This document shows, in pieces, positions 1 to 7,281 of a stretch of 8,902 nucleotides of DNA; within the stretch, counting starts at the first letter, position 1; every line of letters starts with the position of its first letter. Source of the stretch: an uncultured Oscillospiraceae bacterium (GTDB lineage Bacteria > Bacillota > Clostridia > Oscillospirales > Oscillospiraceae); the NCBI GenBank assembly GCA_905234575.1, contig CAJOIG010000070.1:1-8902 (forward strand). The letters are read 5' to 3'. Under the pieces are notes generated by a model. It saw only the letters and a program-made list of their open reading frames with translations, was not told the DNA's origin and did no database searches. The position numbers and the translations under genes are program-made.

Positions 1-1597
1 CATGCCGCCCATGTCGGGGTTCGGGGCGACGGGCGCGGGGGGCTCCTTGATGTCGGTCACAAGGCTCTCGGTGGTGAGGACCATGGAGGCGACGGAGGCG
101 GCGTTCTCGAGGGCACTGCGGCAGACCTTGGTCGGGTCGATGATGCCGGCGGCGATCATGTCGCAGAACTCCTCCTTCGCGGCGTCGAAGCCGTAGCTCG
201 GCACGTCCGCAGAGACGACCTTGTCGAGGATGACGGCGCCCTGCAGGCCCGCGTTCGCGGCGATCTGCATGATGGGAGCCTCGAGGGCCTTCGCCACCGC
301 GACGGCGCCGGTCTTCTCGTCGCCCTCCAGGGTCTCCGCGACCTTCGCGGCGGCCTTGGAGCCGAGGACATAGGCGCTGCCGCCGCCGGCGACGACGCCT
401 TCCTCCACCGCGGCGCGGGTGGCGTTCAGGGCATCCTCGATGCGGAGCTTCTTCTCCTTCATCTCGGTCTCGGTCGCGGCGCCGACCTTGATGACGGCCA
501 CGCCGCCGGCCAGCTTCGCGAGACGCTCGTTGAGCTTCTCCTTGTCGTACTCGCTCTCGGTGACCTCGGCCTGCGCCGTGATCTGCTTGACGCGGTCCGC
601 GATGGCGGAGGCGTCGCCGTTGCCGTCCACGATGATGGTGTTCTCCTTGGAGACCTTCACCTGGCGGGCGGAGCCGAGCATATCGACGGTGGCGTCACGC
701 AGCTCCATACCGATGTCGGAGGAGATGACCTGGCCGCCGGTCAGGATGGCGATGTCCTGGAGCATATCCTTGCGGCGGTCGCCGAAGCCGGGGGCCTTGA
801 CGCAGACGCAGGTGAAGGTGCCGCGGATGCGGTTCAGCACGATGGTGGCCAGGGCCTCGCCCTCGACGTCCTCCGCGATGATGAGCATCTTGCGGCCGGC
901 CTGTACGACCTGCTCCATGACGGGCAGGATGTCCTGGATGTTCGAGATCTTCTTGTCAGTGATGAAGATCATGGGATCGTCCAGCACGGCCTCCATCTTC
1001 TCGGTGTCGGTGACCATGTAGGGGTTCAGATAGCCGCGGTCGAACTGCATGCCCTCGGGTCTTGGACTCCTCGACGGTGATGACGCCGTTCTGTCCGACC
1101 TTCTCCATCGCCTCCGCGATGAGCTGGCCGATCTTCTCGTCGCCGCTGGAGACCGCGCCGACGCGGGCGATGTCGCCGGAGCCGGACACGGGCTGGGAGT
1201 TCTGCTTGATGGCCTCGACGGCCGCCTCGGCCGCCTTGGCGATGCCACGCTTCATGACCATGGGGTTCGCACCGGCGGCGAGGTTCTTGAGGCCCTCACG
1301 GATGATGGCCTGGGCCAGGATGGTGGCGGAGGTGGTGCCGTCGCCCGCGACGTCGTTGGTCTTCGTGGAGACCTCCTTGATCATCTGGGCGCCCATGTTC
1401 TCAAACGGGTCCTCCAGCTCGATCTCCTTGGCGATGGTCACGCCGTCGTTCGTGATGAGGGGCGCGCCGAACTTCTTGTCGAGCACCACGTTGCGGCCCT
1501 TGGGACCCACGGTGATCTTGACGGTGTCCGCCAGCTTATCCACACCGCGCTGCAGGGCGGCGCGGGCCTCTTCTCCGTAAATGATCTGCTTTGCCAT
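1..1597 (-). CDS. groEL: Chaperonin GroEL (60 kDa), 3' end cut by window edge, reading frame broken near 1057
   Basis: This is the ATP-driven folding chaperonin that works as a double heptameric ring capped by GroES. The start at 1597 gives MAKQIIYGEEARAAL and has an AGGAGGG ribosome binding site at 1607-1613. The first frame runs 180 residues and includes the nucleotide-binding VGPKGRN (30-36) and GDGTTSAT (86-92) motifs. It then shifts: after ESKT, the expected EGMQFDRG resumes one base out of phase. The second frame reads cleanly through 352 codons to position 1. It contains KAPGFGDRRK, the catalytic Asp in IEDALNA (Asp codon 433-435), VVAGGG, and the start of a C-terminal GGM tail. About 23 nt (8 codons less 1 nt) are missing just before the intermediate/apical hinge. 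As written, translation would stop at 956-958 after 213 residues. It lies 18 nt after groES in the same transcript. Identity is certain; whether the break is real or an assembly error is open. Confidence 0.95.
1054..1060 (-). other. Frameshift junction in groEL (apparent 23-nt deletion)
   Basis: Upstream codons occupy one phase down to the Thr codon at 1058-1060, while downstream codons resume in another phase with Glu at 1054-1056. One orphan base, at 1057, lies between them. Family alignment from memory places about 8 residues between SKT and EGMQFDRG in clostridial GroEL, matching E. coli residues of roughly 183-190. The net loss is therefore 23 nt. Both flanks are otherwise intact, with no second frame change between 1 and 1056. 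Confidence 0.85.
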
Positions 1598-1615
1598 AGT
1601 AGTATTCCCTCCTGA

Positions 1616-1900
1616 TTACTCGATAACGGCGAGGATGTCGCCCTGACGGACGATGGTGTACTCCTCGTCCTCCACCTTCACGGTGGTGCCGGTGTACTTG
1701 CCGGTGAGGATTCGGTCGCCGGCCTTGACTTCCATCTTGATCTCGTTGCCGTCCACGACGCCGCCGGGACCCACCGCAACGACTTCATAGACCTCAGGCT
1801 TCTCCTGGGCGGCGGGCGCCAGCAGGATGCCGCTCTTGGTCTTCTCTTCCGCCTCCAGGCGCTTCAGAACGACCTTATCGGCCAAAGGCTTCAGTTTCAT
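1616..1900 (-). CDS. groES: Co-chaperonin GroES (10 kDa)
   Basis: This is the heptameric lid of the GroEL folding chamber in the cytoplasm. The protein is 94 residues, the usual length. It opens with MKLKPLADKVVLKRL, followed by the mobile loop (about residues 18-34, with SGILLA at 23-28) that docks on the GroEL apical domain. The GDRILTGKYTG segment at 61-71 and the C-terminal YTIVRQGDILAVIE are typical. The start is fixed by an AGGAGG ribosome binding site at 1910-1915, 9 nt before the ATG. groES is the first gene of the groESL operon, with groEL starting 18 nt after its stop. Transcription is expected to be repressed by HrcA through the CIRCE element just upstream. Nothing is odd in this copy, in contrast to the broken groEL next to it. 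Confidence 0.98.
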   Translation of the reverse strand: MKLKPLADKVVLKRLEAEEKTKSGILLAPAAQEKPEVYEVVAVGPGGVVDGNEIKMEVKAGDRILTGKYTGTTVKVEDEEYTIVRQGDILAVIE

Positions 1901-1945
1901 GGGATGTGACCTCCTGTCATATTGGAAATTTTGTTTAACATAGTT

Positions 1946-1984
1946 TGTGTGTTAGCACTCAATACCCCTGAGTGCTAACACACA
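1946..1984 (-). promoter_or_regulatory. CIRCE operator (HrcA binding site) of groESL
   Basis: The core TTAGCACTC (1952-1960), a 9-nt spacer (1961-1969) and GAGTGCTAA (1970-1978) match the CIRCE consensus perfectly. The symmetry extends further, giving perfect 15-nt arms at 1946-1960 and 1970-1984. The element begins right at the predicted transcription start, so it lies in the 5' leader, as is usual for HrcA-controlled groE operons. HrcA repression, relieved on heat shock when GroEL is titrated, is established for this site class. Confidence 0.98.
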
Positions 1985-1985
1985 T

Positions 1986-2014
1986 ATAATACCCCAGTAA
2001 ACCATTTTCTTCAA
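1986..2014 (-). promoter_or_regulatory. Sigma-A-type promoter of groESL
   Basis: Read on the minus strand, the -35 TTGAAG (2009-2014) and -10 TATTAT (1986-1991) are separated by exactly 17 nt. The predicted start, near 1979, is at the upstream edge of the CIRCE core, the standard layout. The -35 lies 28 nt after the stop of the preceding methyltransferase gene. Confidence 0.8.
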
Positions 2015-2042
2015 CTGGCATTCTGCACAAATAACGACCGTC

Positions 2043-3149
2043 TCAATCGGCAAAATACATATACAAATTGCAGGGCAGCATGCCGTTGTAGAGCTTGCGT
2101 TTTTTGTCCGCCGGGCGTCCGAAAAAGCGCTCGAACTCCGGGTCGGAGCAGATGACGAAGCGCTTCCAGTCCGGCGCCGGATTGCGGCCGAAGGCGCGGT
2201 ACAGGGCGCGGGCCTCGTCCCGCTCCAGCATCCGCTCGCCGTAGGGCGGGTTGCACACGATGACGCCGCGCTCCGCGGGCGGCGGGGTCTCGCGGGCGTC
2301 TGCGACGGAGAAAACGATGTCCTCCGCCACTCCGGCGCGGCGGGCGTTCTCCCGGCTGAGGGCGACGGCCTTCGGGTCGCTGTCCGAGGCGAAGATGCGG
2401 TAGTCGCCGTGGTATTCGAGGCTCATGGCCTCGTCCCGGGCGTCCTTCCATACCGAGGCGGGCATCCCCCGCCAGTGCTGGGCGGAGAACTCCCGATGCA
2501 GGCCGGGCGCGCGGTTGCGGGCGATGAGGGCCGCCTCGATGGGGATGGTGCCGCTGCCGCAGAAGGGGTCCCAGAAGGCATCCTTCCCCCGGTAGCGGGC
2601 CAGGCCAACCAGCGCCGCCGCCAGGGTCTCCCGCAGGGGCGCGGCGACATGCCCTGGCCGGTAGCCCCGCTTGAACAGCGGCGCGCCGGTGGTGTCGAGG
2701 TACAGCTCCGCCCGGTCCTTGATGATGGAGAACTGGAGCTGATACAGCGCGCCGGTCTCCGGCAGCCAGGAGGTGCCGTAAGCCGCGCCCAGCGCCGTGG
2801 CGGCGGCTTTTTTGATGATGCGCTGGCAGTCCGGAACGGAGTGCAGCGCGGAATTGAGGGAATACCCCTTGACGGGGAACTGCCCGTCCGCGGGGATGAG
2901 GTCGGCCAGCGGCAGGGCCCTCACGCCCTCGAACAGCTCGTCAAAGGTGCGCGCCTCGAAGCTGCCGAGCTGAAGCAGGACACGTTCGCCGGTCCGCAAG
3001 CGGAGGTTCGCCTTCGCGCAGGAGCGCGCGTCGCCGGAAAAGCGCACGCGCCCGTTCTCCGCCCGGACGTTCTCGATGCCCATGCGCCGGAGCTCGTCCG
3101 CCGCAGGCCCCTCCAGGCCGAACAGGCAGGGCACGACAAATTCGCTCAT
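2043..3149 (-). CDS. rlmL: THUMP-domain class I SAM-dependent RNA methyltransferase (RlmL/YpsC type)
   Basis: This is a 368-residue member of the COG0116 family. The family's N-terminal THUMP-containing half binds RNA, and its C-terminal Rossmann methyltransferase makes N2-methylguanosine in 23S rRNA (G2445 in the E. coli RlmL domain). Visible motifs are the SAM-binding DPFCGSGTIPIEAA (194-207), the acidic ribose-binding SDSD (255-258), and the catalytic NPPYGER (300-306) typical of guanine-N2 enzymes. The C-terminal KRKLYNGMLPC is also typical of this subfamily. The length fits the stand-alone Firmicutes form, without the RlmK half fused in E. coli. The start ATG overlaps the yhaN stop as ATGA, with a GGGAGG ribosome binding site inside the yhaN 3' end, so translation is probably coupled. 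The exact target base in this organism is inferred. No terminator hairpin is seen after its stop. Confidence 0.92.
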   Translation of the reverse strand: MSEFVVPCLFGLEGPAADELRRMGIENVRAENGRVRFSGDARSCAKANLRLRTGERVLLQLGSFEARTFDELFEGVRALPLADLIPADGQFPVKGYSLNSALHSVPDCQRIIKKAAATALGAAYGTSWLPETGALYQLQFSIIKDRAELYLDTTGAPLFKRGYRPGHVAAPLRETLAAALVGLARYRGKDAFWDPFCGSGTIPIEAALIARNRAPGLHREFSAQHWRGMPASVWKDARDEAMSLEYHGDYRIFASDSDPKAVALSRENARRAGVAEDIVFSVADARETPPPAERGVIVCNPPYGERMLERDEARALYRAFGRNPAPDWKRFVICSDPEFERFFGRPADKKRKLYNGMLPCNLYMYFAD

Positions 3150-5119
3150 ACGGTCCTCCCTTCTCCGCTCAGGGTGAGCTTATGCACCGACGGATCCTTC
3201 GCGAAAAACGCGGCCTCCCGGTCCTGGCAGGAAAACAGCAGGATCTGCCGGTCCTTCGCGAGACGCTTCAGGAGCTTCAGCGCCGTGCCGAGGCGCTCCC
3301 CGTCGAAAAACACCAGGGCGTCGTCCAGGACCAGCGGACAGGGATCGTCCCCCGGCAGCGCGAGATCGCATACGGCGAGGCGCAGCGCGAGATAGAGCTG
3401 GTCCTTCGTGCCCGCGGAGAGATAGCCGAGGTCCCGGCCCATGTCCTCCCCCGTAAGCCGCGCCCGGGCCGTGAGGTCCCGGGCCAGGGTCAGCTCGTCG
3501 TACCGCCCCCCGGTGAGTTCGGAGAAATACGCCGCGGCCCGCTGGGCCAGGACCGGCGAGAGCCGCTGCTGCAGCTCAGCATCCGCGTCGCCCAGGGTGT
3601 CCAGGGCGAGGGTGAGGGCGTCCTCCTGCCGGAGAAGCTCCTCCATCCGGCGCTGGGCCTCCATGCGCTCGCTTTCCATCGCCGCGGGGTCGCCCAGGGC
3701 ACGGGCCCGGCCCTCCGCCATCGCCCGGCGCTCCCGCAGAGCGCCGATGCGCGCCCGGAGCGTTTCCAGCTCCCGGTACAGCCGCGCGGCCTCGTTGTTC
3801 CCGGTGGTGAAGTCCAGGTCGCCCATGGCGCGTTCCTCCGCGGCCTTCTGGGCGATCCGGCGTCGGTTCAGCTCGTCCTCTGTCCGGGAAAGGCTCTTCG
3901 CCGCCGCCTCCCGGTCGTTCCACAGGGCGAAATGCCGGTCCAGGAGCGCGTCCAGCGCCTCCGGGTCCGTCACGCCGTAGCTTTCCAGCAGCGACGCCCG
4001 CTCCGCCAGCAGCGACTGCCGCCGCTTTTTCAGCGAGTTTTTGTAGAGAAGGAGCAGCGCCAGCAGGAGCAGCATCCCTCCCGCCAGGCCGAACAGAAGC
4101 GTCTTTTGCGGCAGGAGCACACCCAGCGCCGCAAGCGCGAGCGTCAGGATCAGCGGCAGCCACCGTCCGCGCAGCGCGGGAAGTCGCTCCGCCGCGGAAA
4201 GAAGCTCCTCCGAGCGGGCCCGATCCCGCTCCGCCTGCTCCTCGGCCTCCGCCGGGGACAGCGTCCCGAGGTCCGAAGCAGCGAGCGCCTGCTCCGCGCT
4301 ATCCAGGTCTATGGCGGCCCGGTCCCGCTCAGCCTCTGCCCTCTGGGCCTCCTTGCGGGCCGCGCCCATCTCGTCCAGGGCCTGCCGCCTAAGGCGGGCG
4401 CGGGCCTCGTGCATGGCCTTTTCCTTTTCGGCGCAGCGGGCGGTCAGCGTCTCGATCTGCTCCTCCGCCGCCGCGGCCTCCTCCCGGTCCGCCCGCACGG
4501 CGGCCAGGGTCCGGTCGATCCCGTCCATCACGGCCTGGGTCTCCGGGATCGCGCCCCGGCGGCCGCTGCGCCGATGCCGCAGCCAGGAACGGAGCCGCTT
4601 GTCCGTATCGGAGAAGGAGACCTCCTCCTCTCCGGAGGAGACGATGGCGCTCATGCGCCGCTCGAGCTCGGGATCGCTCGTCAGCTCGCCCCCTGCCTGA
4701 CCGATGAACACGCTCCGCTCGAACACGGGAAGCGGCATCCCGGTGAGGACCTCCCCGGCTCCCTTCGCGGTGATGCCGGGCACGGGAAGCTCCGTACCGG
4801 TGTATACGGCGGAAAACGCCTGCATGGGCCGGTCGTCCCGCTCGGTCCGGCGGCGGATGGTCACGTCCCCGTCGGGGGTAGTCACGTCGAGCCGCCCCTC
4901 CATGGGCGCGCCGCTCCAGGGACGGTATTTGATCTTGTCGGGCTGCTGGCCCTGCTTCGCGCGCTGGGACGTGCTGACGCCGTACAGCATCACCCGCAGG
5001 AACGCGCACCAGGTGGATTTCCCGCTCTCGTTCGGCGCGGTGAGGATGTTCAGGCCGTCGGAGAGCTCCAGTGTCCCGTCCAACGCTCCGAACCGGGCGC
5101 TCATTTTTCGTATCTTCAT
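3146..5119 (-). CDS. yhaN: YhaN/SbcC-like AAA ATPase with central membrane segments
   Basis: This 657-residue SMC/Rad50-like ATPase (COG4717 type) is probably the partner of the YhaO nuclease encoded just upstream. The N-terminus has Walker A APNESGKST (28-36) and a Q-loop FIGQAGG (138-144). Two charged, Ala/Glu/Arg-rich coiled-coil stretches follow (about 200-315 and 362-500). The C-terminal half has the signature YLSAGTKDQL (566-575), Walker B PLVLDD (595-600) and a D-loop-like FFDGERL. Between the coils lie two hydrophobic segments (about 320-336 and 341-359) instead of the Rad50/SbcC zinc hook, and no CxxC pair is present. It is clearly shorter than Bacillus YhaN (about 960 residues). The switch position after ILLFSC is Gln632, where many SMC-type ATPases have His. 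The ribosome binding site is weak (GAGA before the ATG), but the MKIRKMSARFG start fits the family. The gene starts 15 nt after the yhaO stop. Its role in DNA end processing is inferred from the family. Confidence 0.9.
   Translation of the reverse strand: MKIRKMSARFGALDGTLELSDGLNILTAPNESGKSTWCAFLRVMLYGVSTSQRAKQGQQPDKIKYRPWSGAPMEGRLDVTTPDGDVTIRRRTERDDRPMQAFSAVYTGTELPVPGITAKGAGEVLTGMPLPVFERSVFIGQAGGELTSDPELERRMSAIVSSGEEEVSFSDTDKRLRSWLRHRRSGRRGAIPETQAVMDGIDRTLAAVRADREEAAAAEEQIETLTARCAEKEKAMHEARARLRRQALDEMGAARKEAQRAEAERDRAAIDLDSAEQALAASDLGTLSPAEAEEQAERDRARSEELLSAAERLPALRGRWLPLILTLALAALGVLLPQKTLLFGLAGGMLLLLALLLLYKNSLKKRRQSLLAERASLLESYGVTDPEALDALLDRHFALWNDREAAAKSLSRTEDELNRRRIAQKAAEERAMGDLDFTTGNNEAARLYRELETLRARIGALRERRAMAEGRARALGDPAAMESERMEAQRRMEELLRQEDALTLALDTLGDADAELQQRLSPVLAQRAAAYFSELTGGRYDELTLARDLTARARLTGEDMGRDLGYLSAGTKDQLYLALRLAVCDLALPGDDPCPLVLDDALVFFDGERLGTALKLLKRLAKDRQILLFSCQDREAAFFAKDPSVHKLTLSGEGRTV
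4043..4162 (-). other. Two predicted membrane segments inside the YhaN coiled-coil
   Basis: Codons 320-359 encode two leucine/alanine-rich hydrophobic stretches, WLPLILTLALAALGVLL and, after a PQKT turn, LLFGLAGGMLLLLALLLLY. Arg/Lys-rich sequence (NSLKKRRQ) follows. This looks like a helical hairpin dipping into the membrane at the tip of the coiled coil, where SbcC would carry its zinc hook. Confidence 0.75.
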
Positions 5120-5134
5120 AAGTCTCTCGTTATC

Positions 5135-6235
5135 TTATGCCAAGGGCGGCTCGTCGTTGTTTTCCATGGCCGCGAGACCGTACAGCGCGGCAGTCCGGAT
5201 GCGTTCGCGCTCCGTCTCGTCCGCCGCCGCCGAGAAGCGCTGCCACAGCCGCTGCAAAAACAGCCCCCGGAGGGTATCCTCCCCGCGAAGGGCCCAGATG
5301 TCCCGTCGGGGTGTCGTGCGGTCCCGCAGGTCCAGGGCGAAAAAGCGGCTATCCAGCGTCCGCCGCATGGCCGACAGGTCCGGGGCCGCGTCCGTCTGTC
5401 CCGTGAGGAACAGGCGGACGATGTTGCGCTCGCTCCCCGGCGGTATCGCGCTTTCCGCCGCGGCGAGGGGATCGGCGTCCGTCACGTCCGCGGTGTAGAT
5501 TTCATACCGCCTTGCCGCCGTTGGGAAGAAGGTCAGCTCGCAGCGGCCGGGGGCAAGCTCCGCGAGGTACACGCCCTTGTCGCCGGTCTCGTCAAAGCCC
5601 CGGCCCTCGGGACAGCCGGGCCAGGCGTAAAACGTATCCCCCGCCCGGCGCAGACCGCTCGCCGCGTGGACGTGCCCGAGGGCGACGTAGTCCATGCCGC
5701 TGCGGCGAAGCTCGTCCTCCATGATCGCGCCGTATCGGGAGCCGGGAGCCCCCACCTCGCCGTGGACGACGAGGATGTCCAGGAGCTCGCCGTCCTTCGC
5801 CGCCTCGAAGCCGGCCAGGGGCGGGGTGCGCTCCGGGCCCGTGAAGGCCGTGCCCCACACCCGGACGCCGAGCTCCGGCAGGGCAACGCACTCGACGGAT
5901 TCGGACGTGAACAGGTACACGTTCCGGCTCAGGGGCAGACGGCCCCAGGCGGAGCGCGGCGCGAAATAGTCGTGGTTCCCCGGCGCGACGAACACGGGGA
6001 TCTGCAGATCCTCGAAGGTCTTCACCAGCATCCGGCCGGTGTCGGAGAAGATGTCCTCGGAATCGAAGAGGTCCCCGGCGAACACGGCGATGTCCGCCCG
6101 CTGCTCCCGGGCAATGTCCGCGATGCGGCCGAGAAGGTCCCGCTGCTCGGCACGTCTTTGCAGAGCCTTTTCCCGGCCCAGCGCCTGAAAGGGCGAATCG
6201 AGATGCAGATCCGCCGCGTGCAGCACCCGGATCAT
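5135..6235 (-). CDS. yhaO: YhaO/SbcD-like metallophosphoesterase (DNA exonuclease family)
   Basis: This is a 366-residue Mre11/SbcD-family calcineurin-like phosphoesterase (COG0420), likely the nuclease subunit working with YhaN. The full set of two-metal ligands is visible: DLH (9-11), GDLFD (54-58), GNHD (86-89), VHGE (157-160) and GHVH (187-190). The C-terminal part, with FFPTAARRYE around 236-245, resembles the capping domain. A longer in-frame start at 6301 would add 22 residues (MLPVRHRHGD and on) with no family match. The start at 6235 is preferred because MIRVLHAADLHLDS begins exactly at the first beta strand and its ATG overlaps the ymdB stop as ATGA, indicating translational coupling. 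It is followed after 15 nt by yhaN, the arrangement also known from Bacillus yhaN/yhaO. The nuclease activity and DNA substrate are inferred from the family. Confidence 0.93.
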   Translation of the reverse strand: MIRVLHAADLHLDSPFQALGREKALQRRAEQRDLLGRIADIAREQRADIAVFAGDLFDSEDIFSDTGRMLVKTFEDLQIPVFVAPGNHDYFAPRSAWGRLPLSRNVYLFTSESVECVALPELGVRVWGTAFTGPERTPPLAGFEAAKDGELLDILVVHGEVGAPGSRYGAIMEDELRRSGMDYVALGHVHAASGLRRAGDTFYAWPGCPEGRGFDETGDKGVYLAELAPGRCELTFFPTAARRYEIYTADVTDADPLAAAESAIPPGSERNIVRLFLTGQTDAAPDLSAMRRTLDSRFFALDLRDRTTPRRDIWALRGEDTLRGLFLQRLWQRFSAAADETERERIRTAALYGLAAMENNDEPPLA

Positions 6236-7011
6236 TCGACCCGCAGCGCCTCCACGCGCACGCAGGCCCCCGTCTCCGTGTCGATGTCGAACAGGCAGCA
6301 CTCCATTTTCGCGGCGCCCGCGCCGGACTTATACCGCCGGGGCGGATCGCCCAGGAACTTGTTGATGGACTGATCCACGTCGATGCCGAGGACGCTGCGG
6401 ACCGCGCCCGTCATGCCGAGATCGCTTATGTACCCCGTGCCGCCGGGCAGGATCGCGGCGTCGGAGGTCTGGACATGGGTGTGGGTCCCCCAGACGGCGC
6501 TGGCGCGTCCGTCCAGAAAATACCCCATGGCCAGGCGCTCGCTCGTCGCCTCGGCGTGCATGTCCACGAGGACCATCTTCGGCAGGGGATCGAGCTCCTG
6601 CAGGAGCCGGTCCACCTCCACGAAGGGGTTGTCCGTGTTCGGGTCCATGGTGAACTTGCCGAGGGCGTTCACGACGCAGATGTCCCCGAAGGCCGTGTGA
6701 TACACCCCGAAGCCCCGGCCGGGACACTGGGGGGCGTAGTTGATGGGCCGGAGGATGCGGACCTTGTCGGCGAGATAGGGCTGGAGCTCCCAGCGGACCC
6801 AGGTGTGGTTCCCGAGGGTGATGACGTCCGCGCCGGCGTTGAAGATGCGGTCACACTGCTCCGGCGTCACGCCGACGACGTTCGCGTTCTCGCCGTTCAC
6901 GACGGTGAAGGCCACGCCGTACTGCTTCTGGATGGTCTTGAGCTTTTTTTCGAGAAAGGTCAGGCCGGGCACGCCGCACACGTCGCCCACGGCCAGGATG
7001 GTGATGATCAT
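6232..7011 (-). CDS. ymdB: YmdB-type metallophosphoesterase (cyclic nucleotide phosphodiesterase family, TIGR00282)
   Basis: This 259-residue protein matches the YmdB/DR1281 family in length (264 in Bacillus subtilis), whose members hydrolyse cyclic nucleotides in vitro and affect biofilm and motility decisions in Bacillus. The metal ligands are all in place: D10 (AVGDVCG), E41 and N42 (NGENAN), N68 and H69 (GNHTW), H152 (DMHAEATSE), and H177 and H179 (GTHTHVQTSD). The catalytic region is therefore intact. An upstream in-frame start at 7254 would add 81 residues lying across the divergent small gene and unlike the family. The start at 7011 is preferred because it has a GAGGTG ribosome binding site 6 nt away and begins with the first beta strand MIITILAVGD. 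It is the first gene of the ymdB-yhaO-yhaN-methyltransferase operon. In many Firmicutes ymdB follows rny (RNase Y); here it does not. Confidence 0.95.
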   Translation of the reverse strand: MIITILAVGDVCGVPGLTFLEKKLKTIQKQYGVAFTVVNGENANVVGVTPEQCDRIFNAGADVITLGNHTWVRWELQPYLADKVRILRPINYAPQCPGRGFGVYHTAFGDICVVNALGKFTMDPNTDNPFVEVDRLLQELDPLPKMVLVDMHAEATSERLAMGYFLDGRASAVWGTHTHVQTSDAAILPGGTGYISDLGMTGAVRSVLGIDVDQSINKFLGDPPRRYKSGAGAAKMECCLFDIDTETGACVRVEALRVE

Positions 7012-7017
7012 GGAAAG

Positions 7018-7023
7018 CACCTC
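7018..7023 (-). promoter_or_regulatory. Ribosome binding site deciding the ymdB start
   Basis: GAGGTG on the minus strand lies 6 nt before the ATG at 7009-7011. It supports this ATG rather than the longer open frame reaching back to 7254. Confidence 0.75.
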
Positions 7024-7030
7024 AAAATGG

Positions 7031-7059
7031 TTGTTCAAAATGTTCGTTCTCCATAAATA
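7031..7059 (+). promoter_or_regulatory. Possible promoter of the small glycine-rich protein gene
   Basis: TTGTTC (7031-7036) and TAAATA (7054-7059) are 17 nt apart, in the only AT-rich patch between ymdB and the divergent small gene. The match is moderate. The same patch, read on the minus strand (TTATATTTA), could hold the -10 of ymdB, but no good -35 is visible for it. Confidence 0.4.
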
Positions 7060-7105
7060 TAACACGGATCGGCCGGAAATACTAGGGACGAAAGAGGGGA
7101 TTAAA

Positions 7106-7267
7106 ATGAATAAAATGTCGTTTGTGAAGGGCATGGGCGCCGGGATGATCGTCGGCGCGGCGGTCGGCATGGTCATGCCGAAGAAATCGAAGTCCGGCAC
7201 CGTGGGCAAGGCCATCCGCTCCGTGGGTGACGTGGTGGAGAACGTAGCCGCCACCCTCGGCCTCTGA
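7106..7267 (+). CDS. Small glycine-rich, single-hydrophobic-segment protein (53 aa), function unknown
   Basis: The gene starts at an ATG with a strong GAGGGGA ribosome binding site (7094-7100), 5 nt away. The 53-residue product has a short start (MNKMSFVK), then a glycine/alanine/methionine-rich hydrophobic stretch (residues 9-24, GMGAGMIVGAAVGMVM) with small residues spaced like a glycine zipper. A basic break PKKSKSG follows, then a C-terminal amphipathic segment (GKAIRSVGDVVENVAATLGL, 34-53). It could insert in or lie on the membrane. I do not recognise a named family; it loosely resembles short YtxH-like proteins. The signals before and after it (ribosome binding site, then an intrinsic terminator starting 15 nt past its stop) make it a convincing stand-alone gene, divergent from ymdB. 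A longer in-frame start at 6803 would run antisense through ymdB and is rejected. Confidence 0.8.
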   Translation: MNKMSFVKGMGAGMIVGAAVGMVMPKKSKSGTVGKAIRSVGDVVENVAATLGL

Positions 7268-7281
7268 GCCGGACACGCAGG

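Noticed and set aside
419..1615. Several plus-strand open frames over groEL
   Set aside because: They are Ser/Ala/Met/Thr-rich or Asp/Leu/Gly-rich mirror frames of conserved groEL codons, with no recognisable domain.
6236..6301. N-terminal extension of YhaO by 22 residues
   Set aside because: It lies inside the ymdB coding end with no family match; the ATGA overlap start at 6235 fits the conserved first strand.
3182..6373. Plus-strand open frame of 1063 codons
   Set aside because: It lies wholly antisense to yhaN, yhaO and the end of ymdB. It is rich in Arg, Gly, Pro and Gln with no motifs, which is typical of the mirror frame in GC-rich genes. The minus-strand genes have clear catalytic motifs.
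7012..7254. N-terminal extension of YmdB by 81 residues
   Set aside because: It reads antisense through the small protein gene and is unlike the family; the start at 7011 has the ribosome binding site and matches the first beta strand.
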